Below are positions 1 through 9,600 of a stretch of DNA of 32,509 bases, one piece after another. Within the stretch, counting starts at the first letter, position 1; each line of letters starts with the position of its first letter. The notes under the pieces were generated by a model. The model ran no database searches and was not told the origin of the DNA. It worked only from the letters and a program-made list of their open reading frames with translations. This DNA comes from JBGOUV01 sp041477815. Its GTDB lineage: Bacteria > Acidobacteriota > Terriglobia > Bryobacterales > JACQDG01. A program made the position numbers and the translations under genes. Location: contig JBGOUV010000019.1 in the NCBI GenBank assembly GCA_041477815.1, forward strand, positions 1 through 32,509, written 5' to 3'.

Positions 1-1
1 C

Positions 2-2287
2 GACCTCAAGCCCGGCAACATCATGATCACGGACAAGGGCGTGGTGAAGGTGCTGGACTTCGGCCTGGCCAAGCTCACCGAAGTCGCCGCTGCCGACCAG
101 GCCGCCACCATCACCCTGGAGCCCGAGCGGCAGCCCCTGACCGAGCAGGGGGCCATTTTGGGCACCGTCGCCTACATGTCGCCGGAGCAGGCCGAGGCCA
201 GAAAGGTGGACGCCCGCAGCGACATTTTCTCCTTCGGCAGCCTGCTCTACGAGATGGTCACCGGACGCCGCGCCTTCCACGGCGACACCCGCATGTCGAC
301 CCTCACCGCCATCCTGCGCGACGAGCCCAAGCCGCTGAGCGAGGCCGGCGAGGCGCTCCCCCACGACCTGGAGAAGATCATCGCCCGCTGCCTGCGCAAG
401 GATCCAGCGCGCCGGTTTCAGCACATGGACGACGTCAAGGTGGCGCTCGAAGAGCTGAAGGAGGAATCGGATTCCGGAGCCTTGGCGGGCTCCGGTCCGG
501 CGCCGGCGCGGAAGGACAGACGCGGCGTTGCGGTCTCCATCGGCGCGGTGGCATTGGTGGGTCTGGTAGCTCTCTTGGCCGTATGGCTGCGGAAAGACCA
601 AGGTCCGGCGCCCGTCCCCACCCTGACGCCGCTTACGAGCTATCCGGGCAGCGAGGAACGGCCGAGCTTTTCGCCGGACGGCAACCAGGTCGCGTTTAGC
701 TGGAACGGGGAGAAGGAAGACAATTTCGACATCTATGTCAAGCTGGTGGGCGGCGGCGCGCCGCCGCTTCGATTGACCTCGAATCCGGCGGCGGACATGG
801 TCCCGGTTTGGTCGCCCGACGGCCGCCAGATTGCGTTCCTGCGAAATCCGGGGGAGGCGGCGGCGGTCTACTTGATTTCCCCGCTGGGCGGGCCGGAGCG
901 GCGCCTCTGCGATGCCAAGGGTGACGCCCTGGCCTGGACCCCGGACAGCAAGTCGCTGGCGATCATGGATCGCACCACGGACCGGGAACCCTACGCCATC
1001 GCCCTGGTCGCGGTGGATACGGGGGAGAAGCGCCGGTTGAGCCGGCCCCCTCCGGAAGTGGTCGGCGATGCCCCCGGGGCGTTTTCCCCTGACGGCCAGG
1101 AACTTGTCTTTTCCCGCTGGCCTAATCCGGCGGGCAATGATCTGTTTGTGCTCTCCTTGAAGGGGGGAGAGCCCCGCAGCCTGACCGCCGAGCGCCGGGT
1201 CATTCGCGGCGCCGCTTGGCTGCCAGGCGGCGACGAAATCGTGTTCTCCTCGGCCCGAAGCGGAGGCGGCTTGTGGAGAATGCGGGCCACGCCGGGGGCG
1301 GTCCCGCGGTCATTGGGTATCGCAGGGTCCTATCCGGCGACCTCCCGTCCCACGCGGCAGGAGGGCGTGCGGCTGGCGTTCGAGCGAAGACAGCAAGACG
1401 TCAACATTTGGCTCCAGGAACTCGGCCAGCCTCGGGGCGGCGCGCCGGCGGTAGTGGTGGCCCCGTCCACTTACTCAGACTCCAATCCCCAGCTTTCGCC
1501 CGACGGCGCGAAGCTGGCATTTCGGTCCGATCGATCGGGCGCCGAAGCGATCTGGCTCTGCAACCAGGACGGATCGAATGTTGTCCAATTGACCTCCTTA
1601 TTGGATGGCAGGGCGCCCCGCTGGTCGCCGGACGGGCTACAAATCGCTTTCGACGCCAGGGTGCCAGTGGGAAATCTGGCCGACATTTACGTGGTCCGCA
1701 CGGAGGGTGGTGCGTCACGCCGCCTGACGACCTGGGCGTCGGACGAGGTCAGACCGAGTTGGTCCAACGACGGGCAGTGGATCTATTTCCGGTCGAACCG
1801 CTCGGGAAGACAGGAAATCTGGAAGATGCCGAGCCAGGGAGGGGAACCGGTTCCAGTCACGCGGAATGGCGGCTTTGAAGCTCAGGAATCTCCCGACGGC
1901 AAGGTCCTGTATTTCGTCAAAGAAGGCGTCGCCGACACCAAAGCGCGCGACTATGAAAAGGGCAGCCGACCCGGAGGGCTCTGGCAAATGCCGCTCGCGG
2001 GCGGGGAAGAGAAGCTGGTGTTGGCCGCCGTCGCTCACAGCTATTGGGCGGTCGCGGACAAGGGCATCTATTTCGTCGATTTCACGGAGGCGCCGTCGCC
2101 GACGTCCCCGAAGCCGGTTCGATTTTTCAGTTTCGAGGCCGGGAAGACCAGCCAAGTGGCGGTGATACAGAAAGAAGTATTGCGGAATTCGCCGGGGCTG
2201 TCGGTGAGCCGCGATGGGAAATGGCTCGCTTGGGCGCAGGTGGACCACTCCGGGTCCGACCTGATGCTGGCGGAGAATTTCCGATGA
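2..2287 (+). CDS. Ser/Thr protein kinase with PD40 (TolB-like beta-propeller) repeats, 5' truncated by window
   Basis: The first complete codons read DLKPGN, the catalytic loop of a Hanks-type kinase, so the gene begins upstream and the P-loop and lysine are outside the window. Next come VLDFGLAKL (DFG motif) and GTVAYMSPEQ (activation segment end). A single hydrophobic segment (VAVSIGAVALVGLVALLAVW, about 170 residues in) should anchor the protein in the inner membrane. Behind it are repeated SPDG motifs (SFSPDGNQVAF, VWSPDGRQIAF, AFSPDGQELVF, QLSPDGAKLAF, RWSPDGLQIAF), which mark a PD40/TolB-like propeller, probably a periplasmic sensing or scaffold domain. The stop overlaps the next kinase start as ATGA, so the two are likely translationally coupled. 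Kinase plus PD40 is a common acidobacterial architecture; the ligand and targets are unknown. Confidence 0.93.
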   Translation, partial: DLKPGNIMITDKGVVKVLDFGLAKLTEVAAADQAATITLEPERQPLTEQGAILGTVAYMSPEQAEARKVDARSDIFSFGSLLYEMVTGRRAFHGDTRMSTLTAILRDEPKPLSEAGEALPHDLEKIIARCLRKDPARRFQHMDDVKVALEELKEESDSGALAGSGPAPARKDRRGVAVSIGAVALVGLVALLAVWLRKDQGPAPVPTLTPLTSYPGSEERPSFSPDGNQVAFSWNGEKEDNFDIYVKLVGGGAPPLRLTSNPAADMVPVWSPDGRQIAFLRNPGEAAAVYLISPLGGPERRLCDAKGDALAWTPDSKSLAIMDRTTDREPYAIALVAVDTGEKRRLSRPPPEVVGDAPGAFSPDGQELVFSRWPNPAGNDLFVLSLKGGEPRSLTAERRVIRGAAWLPGGDEIVFSSARSGGGLWRMRATPGAVPRSLGIAGSYPATSRPTRQEGVRLAFERRQQDVNIWLQELGQPRGGAPAVVVAPSTYSDSNPQLSPDGAKLAFRSDRSGAEAIWLCNQDGSNVVQLTSLLDGRAPRWSPDGLQIAFDARVPVGNLADIYVVRTEGGASRRLTTWASDEVRPSWSNDGQWIYFRSNRSGRQEIWKMPSQGGEPVPVTRNGGFEAQESPDGKVLYFVKEGVADTKARDYEKGSRPGGLWQMPLAGGEEKLVLAAVAHSYWAVADKGIYFVDFTEAPSPTSPKPVRFFSFEAGKTSQVAVIQKEVLRNSPGLSVSRDGKWLAWAQVDHSGSDLMLAENFR

Positions 2288-5001
2288 GCGGCCGCACTCT
2301 CGCGCACTACGAGATCCTCGAGAAACTTGGTGAAGGCGGTATGGGCGTGGTGTACAAGGCGCGCGACACGCACCTCGACCGCTTCGTCGCCATCAAGGTG
2401 CTGCCGCCCGAGAAGGTCGCCGACCCGGACCGTAAACGCCGCTTCGTCCAGGAAGCCAAGGCCGCCTCCGCGCTGAACCATCCCAACATCATCACCATCC
2501 ACGACATCGCCGCCGACGCCGGGGCCGACTTCATCGTCATGGAGCTGGTCGCCGGGCGCGCCCTCGACGCCGTCATCGGCCGCCATGGTCTCAAACTCGC
2601 CGAGACCCTCAAATACGCCGTCCAGATTGCCGACGCCCTGGCCACCGCCCACGAGGCCGGCATCATCCACCGGGACTTGAAGCCGGGCAACGTGATGGTG
2701 ACCGAGAAGGGTCAGGTCAAGGTCCTCGACTTCGGCCTGGCCAAGCTGACCGAGGTCGCCGACCCCGCCGCCGAGGCCACCCAGACCCTCCGGCCCGAAC
2801 CGGCTCCGCTTACCGAACAGGGCGCCGTACTCGGCACCGTCTCCTACATGTCGCCCGAGCAGACCGAGGGCAAGAAGGTGGATCCGCGCAGCGACATCTT
2901 CTCCTTTGGAAGCCTGCTCTACGAGATGGTCACCGGACACCGGGCCTTCGCCGGCGACTCGAAGATGTCTACGATCACCGCCATCCTGCGCGATGATCCC
3001 AAGCCTGTCAGTCAGGTCGGCGAGCCGGTCCCTCGCGAGCTCGAGAAGATCATCAACCGCTGCCTGCGCAAGGACCCGGACCGCCGCCTCCAGCATATGG
3101 ACGACGTCAAGAACCTGCTGGAAGAACTGAAGGAAGAGTCCGACTCGGGAAAACTCCTGGCCGGGGCGCCACCCGCCGCAGCCGCCCGCCGGCGCTTTCC
3201 TGCGATCGCGGCGGCGTTGCTCGCCACGGCCGCCGTGGCCGCCGGCGCCGCCTGGTGGTGGTCGAGGCGTACGCCCCCGCCGCCGCGCGAGCCGGAATTG
3301 ACCCGGCTCACCTCGGACTCCGGCCTCACCACCGACCCCGCCCTCTCACCCGACGGCAAACTGCTCGCCTACGCTTCCGACCGCGCCGGACAGGGCAACC
3401 TGGACATTTGGGTGCGCCACGTCTCCGGCGGCGAGCCCGTCCGCCTCACCACCGATCCCGCCGACGACCACAACCCAACATTCTCCCCCGACGGCTCTCA
3501 GATCGCCTTTCGCTCCGAGCGCAACCCCCCGGGTGTCTACGTCCTTTCCAGCCTGGGCGGCGGGGACCCCCGGCTGCTGGTCAACGATGGCCGGGACCCC
3601 AGGTACTCTCCGGACGGAAAATGGATCGCCTGCTGGGTCGGCGAATTGACGGGAAAATCCGTGGTCCATCTGGCGCCGGCAGCCGGCGGAGCCTCTCGAG
3701 TCATGGAGCCTCGCCCGCCCGTTTACGTCGCCCGCTTTCCTCGCTGGTCGCCCGATGGGAGAAGCCTCCTGTTTTGGGCGCAGCCAAGGAATACGGGTGG
3801 TGGTGTCGATTGGCAGGTAGCAGCAGTGGAAACCGGCGACACGGTCAAAACCGGGGCGGTCGACCTCTTTCGACAGCACGGGCTCCAGCAATTTGGCGTG
3901 GGTGAGTGGTGGAACGACCACATTCTCTTTTCCGCCGGCGTAGGAGACAGTGTCGCCCTATGGAAGGTGTCGATTTCCCCGAAAACCTGGCAGATCTCGC
4001 AGCCGCCGGAGCGATTGACCTTCGGAACCGGCCGCGAGGAGCAGCCCTCGATCGCGGCCACGGGCCGCCTCGCTTTCGCCGGCCTGAACGAGAACATCGA
4101 TATCTGGAGCCTGTCCATCGATCCGAACCAAGCCCGCCCGCGCGGCGAGTTGCAACGACTGACCGAGGACGGCGCGGCAGACCTGGAGCCGTCCATCTCG
4201 GCCGACGGCAAGCAACTGGTCTATAGGACCAACCGCGGGGCGAATTGGGATATGTGGTTGAAAGACCTCGAAACCGGTCGGGAGAGCCCCTTAACGACGG
4301 ATGCAGCCGCGGATACTCGGCCTTTCCTAGCGGCCTCGCGGGTGGTTTACGCACGCGCGGAGAACCAAAAGACTTCGATCTACCTACTAGACCTCAGCGC
4401 GGGCGGGCGTCCGACGGTCCCCGAAAAGCTGTGCGACCAATGCGGCTTCCTCACGGACCTTTCCGCGGATGGATCGATGGTGCTGCTGTACAAAGTTTCT
4501 ACCAGGGCCATTGTGTCGGTGGCGGTCGCGTCGCGCCGGACGACCATCCTCGCGCAGCATCCCAAGTACGGCTTGGGCAATCCGCGCTTTTCGCCCGACG
4601 GCCGCTGGATCGCGTTTCACACCCAACCGGGACCCGTCACCAGGCAAATGTTTGTCGCGCCCGTGCGCAGCGACGGCGCGCCGGCCCCCGAGGCGGACTG
4701 GATCCCCATCACCGATGGCAACGGCCTGGACCGCCTGGCGTCCTGGTCCCCCGACGGCAATGTCCTCTACTGGATCTCCGAGCGCGATGGCTGGCGCTGT
4801 ATCGCGTACCGGCGTTTGGACCCGGCCACGAAGAAGCCGCTCGGCGAAACGTCCTACGTGCAGCATTTCCACGGCGCGCGGCGCTCCATGATGCAACTCG
4901 CCTCGACCGAACTGTGCCGCCTGTCCATCGCCCGCGATAAGATCGTCTTCAGCCTCGCCGAGCGCACCGGCAACATCTGGATGACGGAGCTCGCCAAATG
5001 A
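2284..5001 (+). CDS. Ser/Thr protein kinase with PD40 repeats (complete)
   Basis: This is a 905-residue membrane kinase. The start is the ATG at 2284, overlapping the previous stop; the open frame extends upstream to 2044, but the kinase domain itself begins MSGRTLAHYEILEKLGEGG, so the upstream part is not coding. Visible motifs are the glycine loop GEGGMG (16-21), VAIKV with Lys38, HRDLKPGN with Asp131, DFG with Asp149, and GTVSYMSPEQ. An Ala-rich transmembrane helix lies near residues 302-328. The remaining ~570 residues carry SPDG-type repeats (ALSPDGKLLAYASDRAG, TFSPDGSQIAFRSER, RYSPDGKWIA, RFSPDGRWIAF, SWSPDGNVLYW), forming a TolB-like propeller. The kinase domain is closely similar to the upstream gene, which points to tandem duplication. 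Targets are unknown. Confidence 0.96.
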   Translation: MSGRTLAHYEILEKLGEGGMGVVYKARDTHLDRFVAIKVLPPEKVADPDRKRRFVQEAKAASALNHPNIITIHDIAADAGADFIVMELVAGRALDAVIGRHGLKLAETLKYAVQIADALATAHEAGIIHRDLKPGNVMVTEKGQVKVLDFGLAKLTEVADPAAEATQTLRPEPAPLTEQGAVLGTVSYMSPEQTEGKKVDPRSDIFSFGSLLYEMVTGHRAFAGDSKMSTITAILRDDPKPVSQVGEPVPRELEKIINRCLRKDPDRRLQHMDDVKNLLEELKEESDSGKLLAGAPPAAAARRRFPAIAAALLATAAVAAGAAWWWSRRTPPPPREPELTRLTSDSGLTTDPALSPDGKLLAYASDRAGQGNLDIWVRHVSGGEPVRLTTDPADDHNPTFSPDGSQIAFRSERNPPGVYVLSSLGGGDPRLLVNDGRDPRYSPDGKWIACWVGELTGKSVVHLAPAAGGASRVMEPRPPVYVARFPRWSPDGRSLLFWAQPRNTGGGVDWQVAAVETGDTVKTGAVDLFRQHGLQQFGVGEWWNDHILFSAGVGDSVALWKVSISPKTWQISQPPERLTFGTGREEQPSIAATGRLAFAGLNENIDIWSLSIDPNQARPRGELQRLTEDGAADLEPSISADGKQLVYRTNRGANWDMWLKDLETGRESPLTTDAAADTRPFLAASRVVYARAENQKTSIYLLDLSAGGRPTVPEKLCDQCGFLTDLSADGSMVLLYKVSTRAIVSVAVASRRTTILAQHPKYGLGNPRFSPDGRWIAFHTQPGPVTRQMFVAPVRSDGAPAPEADWIPITDGNGLDRLASWSPDGNVLYWISERDGWRCIAYRRLDPATKKPLGETSYVQHFHGARRSMMQLASTELCRLSIARDKIVFSLAERTGNIWMTELAK

Positions 5002-5198
5002 TCGGACGCACTCTCGCCCACTACGAGATCCTTGACAAACTCGGCGAAGGCGGGATGGGCGTGGTGTACAAGGCCCGCGACACGCATCTCGACCGTTTTG
5101 TAGCCATCAAGGTGCTCCCGCCCGAGAAGGTCGCCGACCCCGACCGCCGTCCCACTCTCCGAGGTCAGCGGAAACATCTGGATCGCGGAATGAGTTGA
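4998..5198 (+). pseudogene. Internally deleted remnant of a third PD40 Ser/Thr kinase
   Basis: The ATG at 4998 overlaps the preceding stop (ATGA). The first ~50 codons, from MIGRTLAHYEILDKLGEGG to VAIKVLPPEKVADPDR, are almost the same as those of the upstream kinase. The reading frame then leaves kinase sequence and stops at 5196-5198. In the frame shifted at 5149, codons read VPLSEVSGNIWIAE and stop at 5191-5193. This matches the C-terminal end of the upstream PD40 kinase (AERTGNIWMTELAK stop). The gene has therefore lost about 840 codons between its head and its tail, and the junction is out of frame. It has no catalytic loop and cannot be an active kinase. A real deletion and a mis-assembly of near-identical tandem copies would look alike here. 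Confidence 0.85.
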
Positions 5199-5276
5199 AA
5201 CCCAACCGGCGGGTGGGGCATCATAATCTTCATCCCTGAAGTCTGGTTTCAATTCAAACTAAGGAGAGCACATTCC

Positions 5277-6128
5277 ATGACGACAACCATTCGAAGCATT
5301 GCCCTGGTGGCGTTGACCGCAAGCCCCGGCCTGCTGTTGGGACAGGGGAGCGGATGCGACGGCCTGCCCAGCCCTACCGCGCTGCGGTCCGCTTTGCAGA
5401 AGGTGGTGATCCAACCCGGCACGCCGAACGGAGGGTTGGATAACAACATGTGGGCTACCGTGGTGAACCGGGATGGCGAGGTTTGCGCGGTCGTCTTCTC
5501 GGGTAACTCCCGGGGAGACCAGTGGCCGGGCAGCCGGGTGATTTCGGCGCAAAAGGCCAACACTGCCAACGCCTTCAGCCTTCCCACGGGCAGCCTGGGA
5601 ATCTTCCCCGGGCTGGCTCTTTCGACCGCCAACCTGTATTCGGCCGTACAGCCGGGCGGCAGCTTGTTCGGACTGCAGGAAAGCAACCCGGTGAATCCCG
5701 ACGTGGCCTATGGGGGCAACGCGGCGAATTATGGCCAGCCGATCGATTTCATGGTCGGCAAGCGAATCGGCGGGGTGAACGTCTTCGGCGGCGGCCTCGC
5801 ACTGTATGACGCTTCCGGCGTGCTGCTCGGCGGGCTGGGGGTGAGCGGCGACACTTCCTGCACGGACCATACCGTGGCCTGGAAGGTCCGCCACATTCTC
5901 AACCTGGACAATGTGCCGGTGGGGGTCGCCCCGGGAGGCACGGACAACATCATTCACGACATCACTCCGGATGTGAATGGCCATCCGGTCAGCGCCAGCG
6001 GCTTTGGGCACCCAGGGTGCATCAATACTCCATCGGCGGCGGCCCTGCAGGCTGCCTGCCCGACGGGAGCGACCACGGCCCTGGCCGGTTGCGCCGGGGC
6101 GGCTGTATTCACGCCGCCAGCTCCGTAG
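5277..6128 (+). CDS. Exported GlcG/HbpS-family (DUF336-like) heme-binding-type protein
   Basis: The product has 283 residues. The start at ATG 5277 follows a good ribosome site (AAGGAGAG at 5260-5267). The N-terminus MTTTIRSIALVALTASPGLLLGQG looks like a Sec signal peptide. The mature part resembles the GlcG/HbpS fold family: an N-terminal helix (SALQKVVI), NNMWATVVNRDGEVCAVVFSG, and a late strand pattern VNVFGGGLALYDASGVLLGG followed by GVSGDTSC and DHTVAWKVR. Some members of that family bind heme or cobalamin extracellularly; which ligand applies here cannot be read from sequence. The tail holds several cysteines (HPGC, QAACP, LAGCAG) that could form disulfides after export. It stands alone between the kinase remnant and a strong hairpin. 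Confidence 0.75.
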   Translation: MTTTIRSIALVALTASPGLLLGQGSGCDGLPSPTALRSALQKVVIQPGTPNGGLDNNMWATVVNRDGEVCAVVFSGNSRGDQWPGSRVISAQKANTANAFSLPTGSLGIFPGLALSTANLYSAVQPGGSLFGLQESNPVNPDVAYGGNAANYGQPIDFMVGKRIGGVNVFGGGLALYDASGVLLGGLGVSGDTSCTDHTVAWKVRHILNLDNVPVGVAPGGTDNIIHDITPDVNGHPVSASGFGHPGCINTPSAAALQAACPTGATTALAGCAGAAVFTPPAP

Positions 6129-6145
6129 CGGGGGCGACAGCAGCG

Positions 6146-6188
6146 CGCGAAGGGACGCGAATAAGAATTCTGTTCGCGTCCCTTCGCG
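6146..6188. terminator. Perfect 16-bp inverted repeat, likely bidirectional terminator
   Basis: The arms at 6146-6161 (CGCGAAGGGACGCGAA) and 6173-6188 (TTCGCGTCCCTTCGCG) are exact reverse complements, with an 11-nt loop whose centre AGAATTCT is itself palindromic. It lies 17 nt after the stop of the heme-binding-type gene and just before the end of a decayed minus-strand gene, so it could stop transcription from both sides. There is no T-tract. A repetitive extragenic palindrome is the alternative. Confidence 0.55.
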
Positions 6189-6208
6189 TTGAAGGGCGCG
6201 GGGGGTGG

Positions 6209-6550
6209 TTACGCCTTTACGGTGGCGGTGTCCGCCACGTTTCCCCTCGCATCCACTACCCGTACTTTGTAGTATTTCCCGCCCGGCCAGGTTCCCGGAT
6301 CGGGAAGGCGGTCCTCGCAGGTGAACGGCTCCTCGCTGAGCTGCGGCGGTAGGGGACGGTGGCGATCTTGACCTCGCGGCGGTCGATCTCGTAGCGGTCG
6401 ATGGGACGACCGCCCGGCGTAGGCGGTGGACCAGGCGAGGCGCGTGGTCCTGGGATCGGCCTCCTGCGCGGTGAAGCGTTCCGGCGCGAGCAGCCCGCTC
6501 GACGACATGCCCCAACCGACCGGGAACCCAAAACGGAAATCCCGGCTAAC
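6209..6550 (-). pseudogene. Decayed C-terminal tail of a gene with a fibronectin-III-like end domain
   Basis: Read on the minus strand from 6550, the frame gives VSRDFRFGFPVGWGMSSSG, then LLAPERFTAQEADPRTTRLA and WSTAYAG. The sense continues only in a second frame (GRPIDRYEIDRREVKIATV, PY) and then returns to the first frame (PQLSEEPFTCEDRL, GGKYYKVRVVDARGNVADTA) up to the stop at 6209. Two compensating one-base shifts near 6410 and 6350 break a segment that otherwise reads like a C-terminal FN3-like domain (LAW, RYEI, YYKVRVVD). A stop codon at 6551-6553 cuts it off upstream, so only the tail of an older gene remains. The parent family was not identified with certainty. Sequencing error could explain the two shifts but not the missing 5' part. 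Confidence 0.55.
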
Positions 6551-6569
6551 CTAAAATAAGTTAAAGATC

Positions 6570-6583
6570 AAACCGCCCGGTTT
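6570..6583. promoter_or_regulatory. 14-bp palindrome upstream of the Oar-like receptor gene
   Basis: AAACCG-CC-CGGTTT is a perfect inverted repeat 33 nt before the receptor start, in the only AT-rich patch of this intergenic region (6551-6606). It could be an operator or a short hairpin. No convincing -35/-10 pair was found; the TTGACA at 6597-6602 is too close to the start codon to serve this gene. Confidence 0.3.
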
Positions 6584-6616
6584 TGTGATATCGTCTTTGA
6601 CATATCAGGAGGTCGT

Positions 6617-9600
6617 ATGTTGCGGACCATTATCATCGGCTTGCTTGCTGCCGCGCTGGCTTTGGCTCAATCCACCGGCACCGCCACCATGACCGGCGCG
6701 GTGACGGATTCCTCGGGCGCCATCATACCCGGGACCAAGATCACCGTCACCAATGCCGACTCCGGTTACGTCTTCAACAGCGTCACCACCGGCGAAGGCA
6801 CCTGGTACATCCCCAATCTCAACCCCGGCGTCTATCAGCTCAAAATCGAAGCGCAGGGCTTCAAAGCCTACGTCCAGAACGGCATCATTCTGCGCACCGC
6901 CGAGCAGCCGCGCATCGACGTCCGGCTCGAAGTCGGCAACGTCACCGAATCGGTGCAGGTCACCGGCGCGCCGCCGCTGCTCGAGACCGAGACCGCCACC
7001 AGTGGCCAGGTGCTGGAGGGCCAGACCATCACCAAGATGCCCGTCCTCCAGAAGGCGTTCTATCGCATCTACCTCTACATGCCCGGCATGAACGTGGTCA
7101 ACGGCCAGCACGCCGTCGGACAGCGCCAGCGCGCTCTCGGCTTCACCATCGATGGCGTGAACGCCAAAGAGCCGGTCCTCGGTAATCCCAACGACTTCAA
7201 TACCGTGATGACCACGTCGCTCGACATGATTCAGGAGTTCAAGATGTACACGACCGGATTGCCCGCTGAGTTCGGCCACAGCTCCGGCGGACAGCTTTCC
7301 GGCGTCATGAAGAGCGGCACCAACCAGTTGCACGGCAGCCTGGAAGACCGCTACCTCAACGGCCGCCTGGTGCACCGGCAATACTTCGAGCAACTGAAGC
7401 GCTGCCAGGCGTCGGTGTTCTCGAACACGATCATTCCCTGCAATCCCTTCACCTACCACGAAATGGGCGCGACGATGGGCGGGCCGATCGTGATTCCGAA
7501 GATCTATAACGGCAAGGACAAGACCTTCTTCTTCGCCGGTTTTCAGCGCCACCACGAAAAAGTCACCGAAACCTTCATCGGCAACGTTCCCAGCGCCGAG
7601 ATGTATGGCGGGGACTTCAATTTCGGCGGCCGCGGCTTCCCCATCTACGATCCGGCGTCGACGAAACAGGACGCCACCGGAGCGTGGACCCGCGATCAGT
7701 TCCCCAACAACTTCATTCCGGCGAGCCGCTTCGACCCCGTGACCAAGGGTATCCTGGGCCGCAATCCGTGGAAGGCGCAGAATGATCCGGGCACGCTGAC
7801 TCCGAGCGGCCCCACCAACAACCTGGTCGTGCCCACCAAGGGCCGTTACTACATCACGCGCTGGGATGGAAAGGTCGATCACCAGTTCAGCCCGGCCAAC
7901 AAGCTCTTTGGGCGCTACTCGCAGAATCGTTCGCGGGCGCTCGGACGCATTTCCAACGAGCTGCTGTGGTCCCTGGTGGACCCCGTCTACGTGCCGGAAA
8001 TAGATCTGCACAATTTCGTCCTCTCCGATACCCACACCCTCAACCCTACGACCATCAACGAGGCCCGGTTCGGCTGGAACAGCCGGAATCAAACCAACAG
8101 CCCGCCCACCACCGGCGGCGATTGGGCCAAGCAGCTCGGCATCCCGAATGTGAGCCCCGAATCGTTCCCGGACATCCTCAACGGCGGCGGCGGCCGCTAT
8201 TACAACCTCGGCCCGGGCGGCTTCAGCCAGCGCCGGGCAGCCGACTTCTCCTTCCAGGAGAACCTCACGAAAATCATCTCCAAGCACACTTTGAAGGCCG
8301 GCTATGAGGTCATCCGCAGCAACTACGATTCGCTCGTCGAGACGTTTCCCTCGGGCCGCTATAACCTCGGCGGCACCGACTTCCCCTTCCGCAACAACAC
8401 GGGCAATCAGTTTGCCAACTTCCTGCTCGGCCAGGTGTCCGTGGCGACCTTCACCCAGGCCCAGGCCCATTGGGAGCCTCGCTGGTGGTCCCACTCGTTC
8501 TATGCCCAGGACGACTACAAACCGATACGCAACTTGACGATAAACCTCGGTGTGCGCTGGTCTTATGAGTCCCCGTTCCAGACCGTCTCCGGCAAGCAGT
8601 CACAGTTTGATCCCAACGCCACCGATCCTCTCACCGGCCGGAAAGGCGCGATCGTCCACACATCTGACGCGCTCGCCAAGAAGGACCTCAACAACTTCCA
8701 GCCGCGCCTCGGCGTCGCCTACAACTTCAAATCGAAGTGGGTCTTCCGTGGCAACTTCGGCCTCATCACCTCGGACCTGCAAACCTCCACGCTCCACAAT
8801 AACTTTGAAGAGTACCTCGCTACGGCCAGCCTGCAGGCGCCCCCGGGAGACCCCCGCACCGTCTTCGCCCTTTCCCAGGGGCCGCCCTCCTTCAAGTTCA
8901 ACGTGAACTCCGACGGCTCGGTTCCCTTTGTCGGAACCAACTACAGCGGCCGCGGCGCGACGTGGTTTGATCCCAACATGCGGATGCCCTACACGCTGAA
9001 CTGGTCGGGCGGCTTTCAATACCAGATCTCGAACGCCTGGCTCACCGAAATTCTCTATCAGGGCTCGTCGGGCGTCGGCCTGCTCAACAACTGGGACATC
9101 AACGTCCTGCCTCTGAATGTCTCCACCGATCGCGCTCAATTGACCACGATTCGCAATTCCTATCAGAACTTCAAGCCCTATCCGCAGTTCGGAAGCATCC
9201 AGCACTATTCCAACTACGGCCACAATTCCCACCACGGGATGACCGTGCGAGTCGACAAGCGCTACTCTTCCGGCTTCACCGTGAACTCTTTCTGGACTTG
9301 GTCGAAGAGCCTCAACGACGTCGATGACGACGGCAGCGCCAGCGGCATCACCTGGTACAACCGCAGCCTCGAAAAGGGCCGCGCCAGCTACGACATCCAC
9401 CACCGCTGGGTGTCCACCATCACCTACGAACTGCCTTTTGGCAAGGGCAAGAGGCACATGAACAACGGCAGACTCAAGAACGCCATCTTCGGAGGCTGGG
9501 AACTCATGTACGGCCAGACGTTCCAGACCGGGCCTCCGTTCAGCGTCGGCTTCGCCGGAACGACCAACCTCTATCTGCCCGGCGGCAACCGGGCCATCCA

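Noticed and set aside
6597..6602. TTGACA as a -35 box for the receptor gene
   Set aside because: It ends 14 nt before the start codon and abuts the ribosome site, leaving no room for a -10 and transcription start.
6605..8494. 629-codon minus-strand open frame opposite the Oar-like receptor
   Set aside because: No signal, motif or ribosome site; the plus-strand receptor is unmistakable, so this is an antisense shadow.
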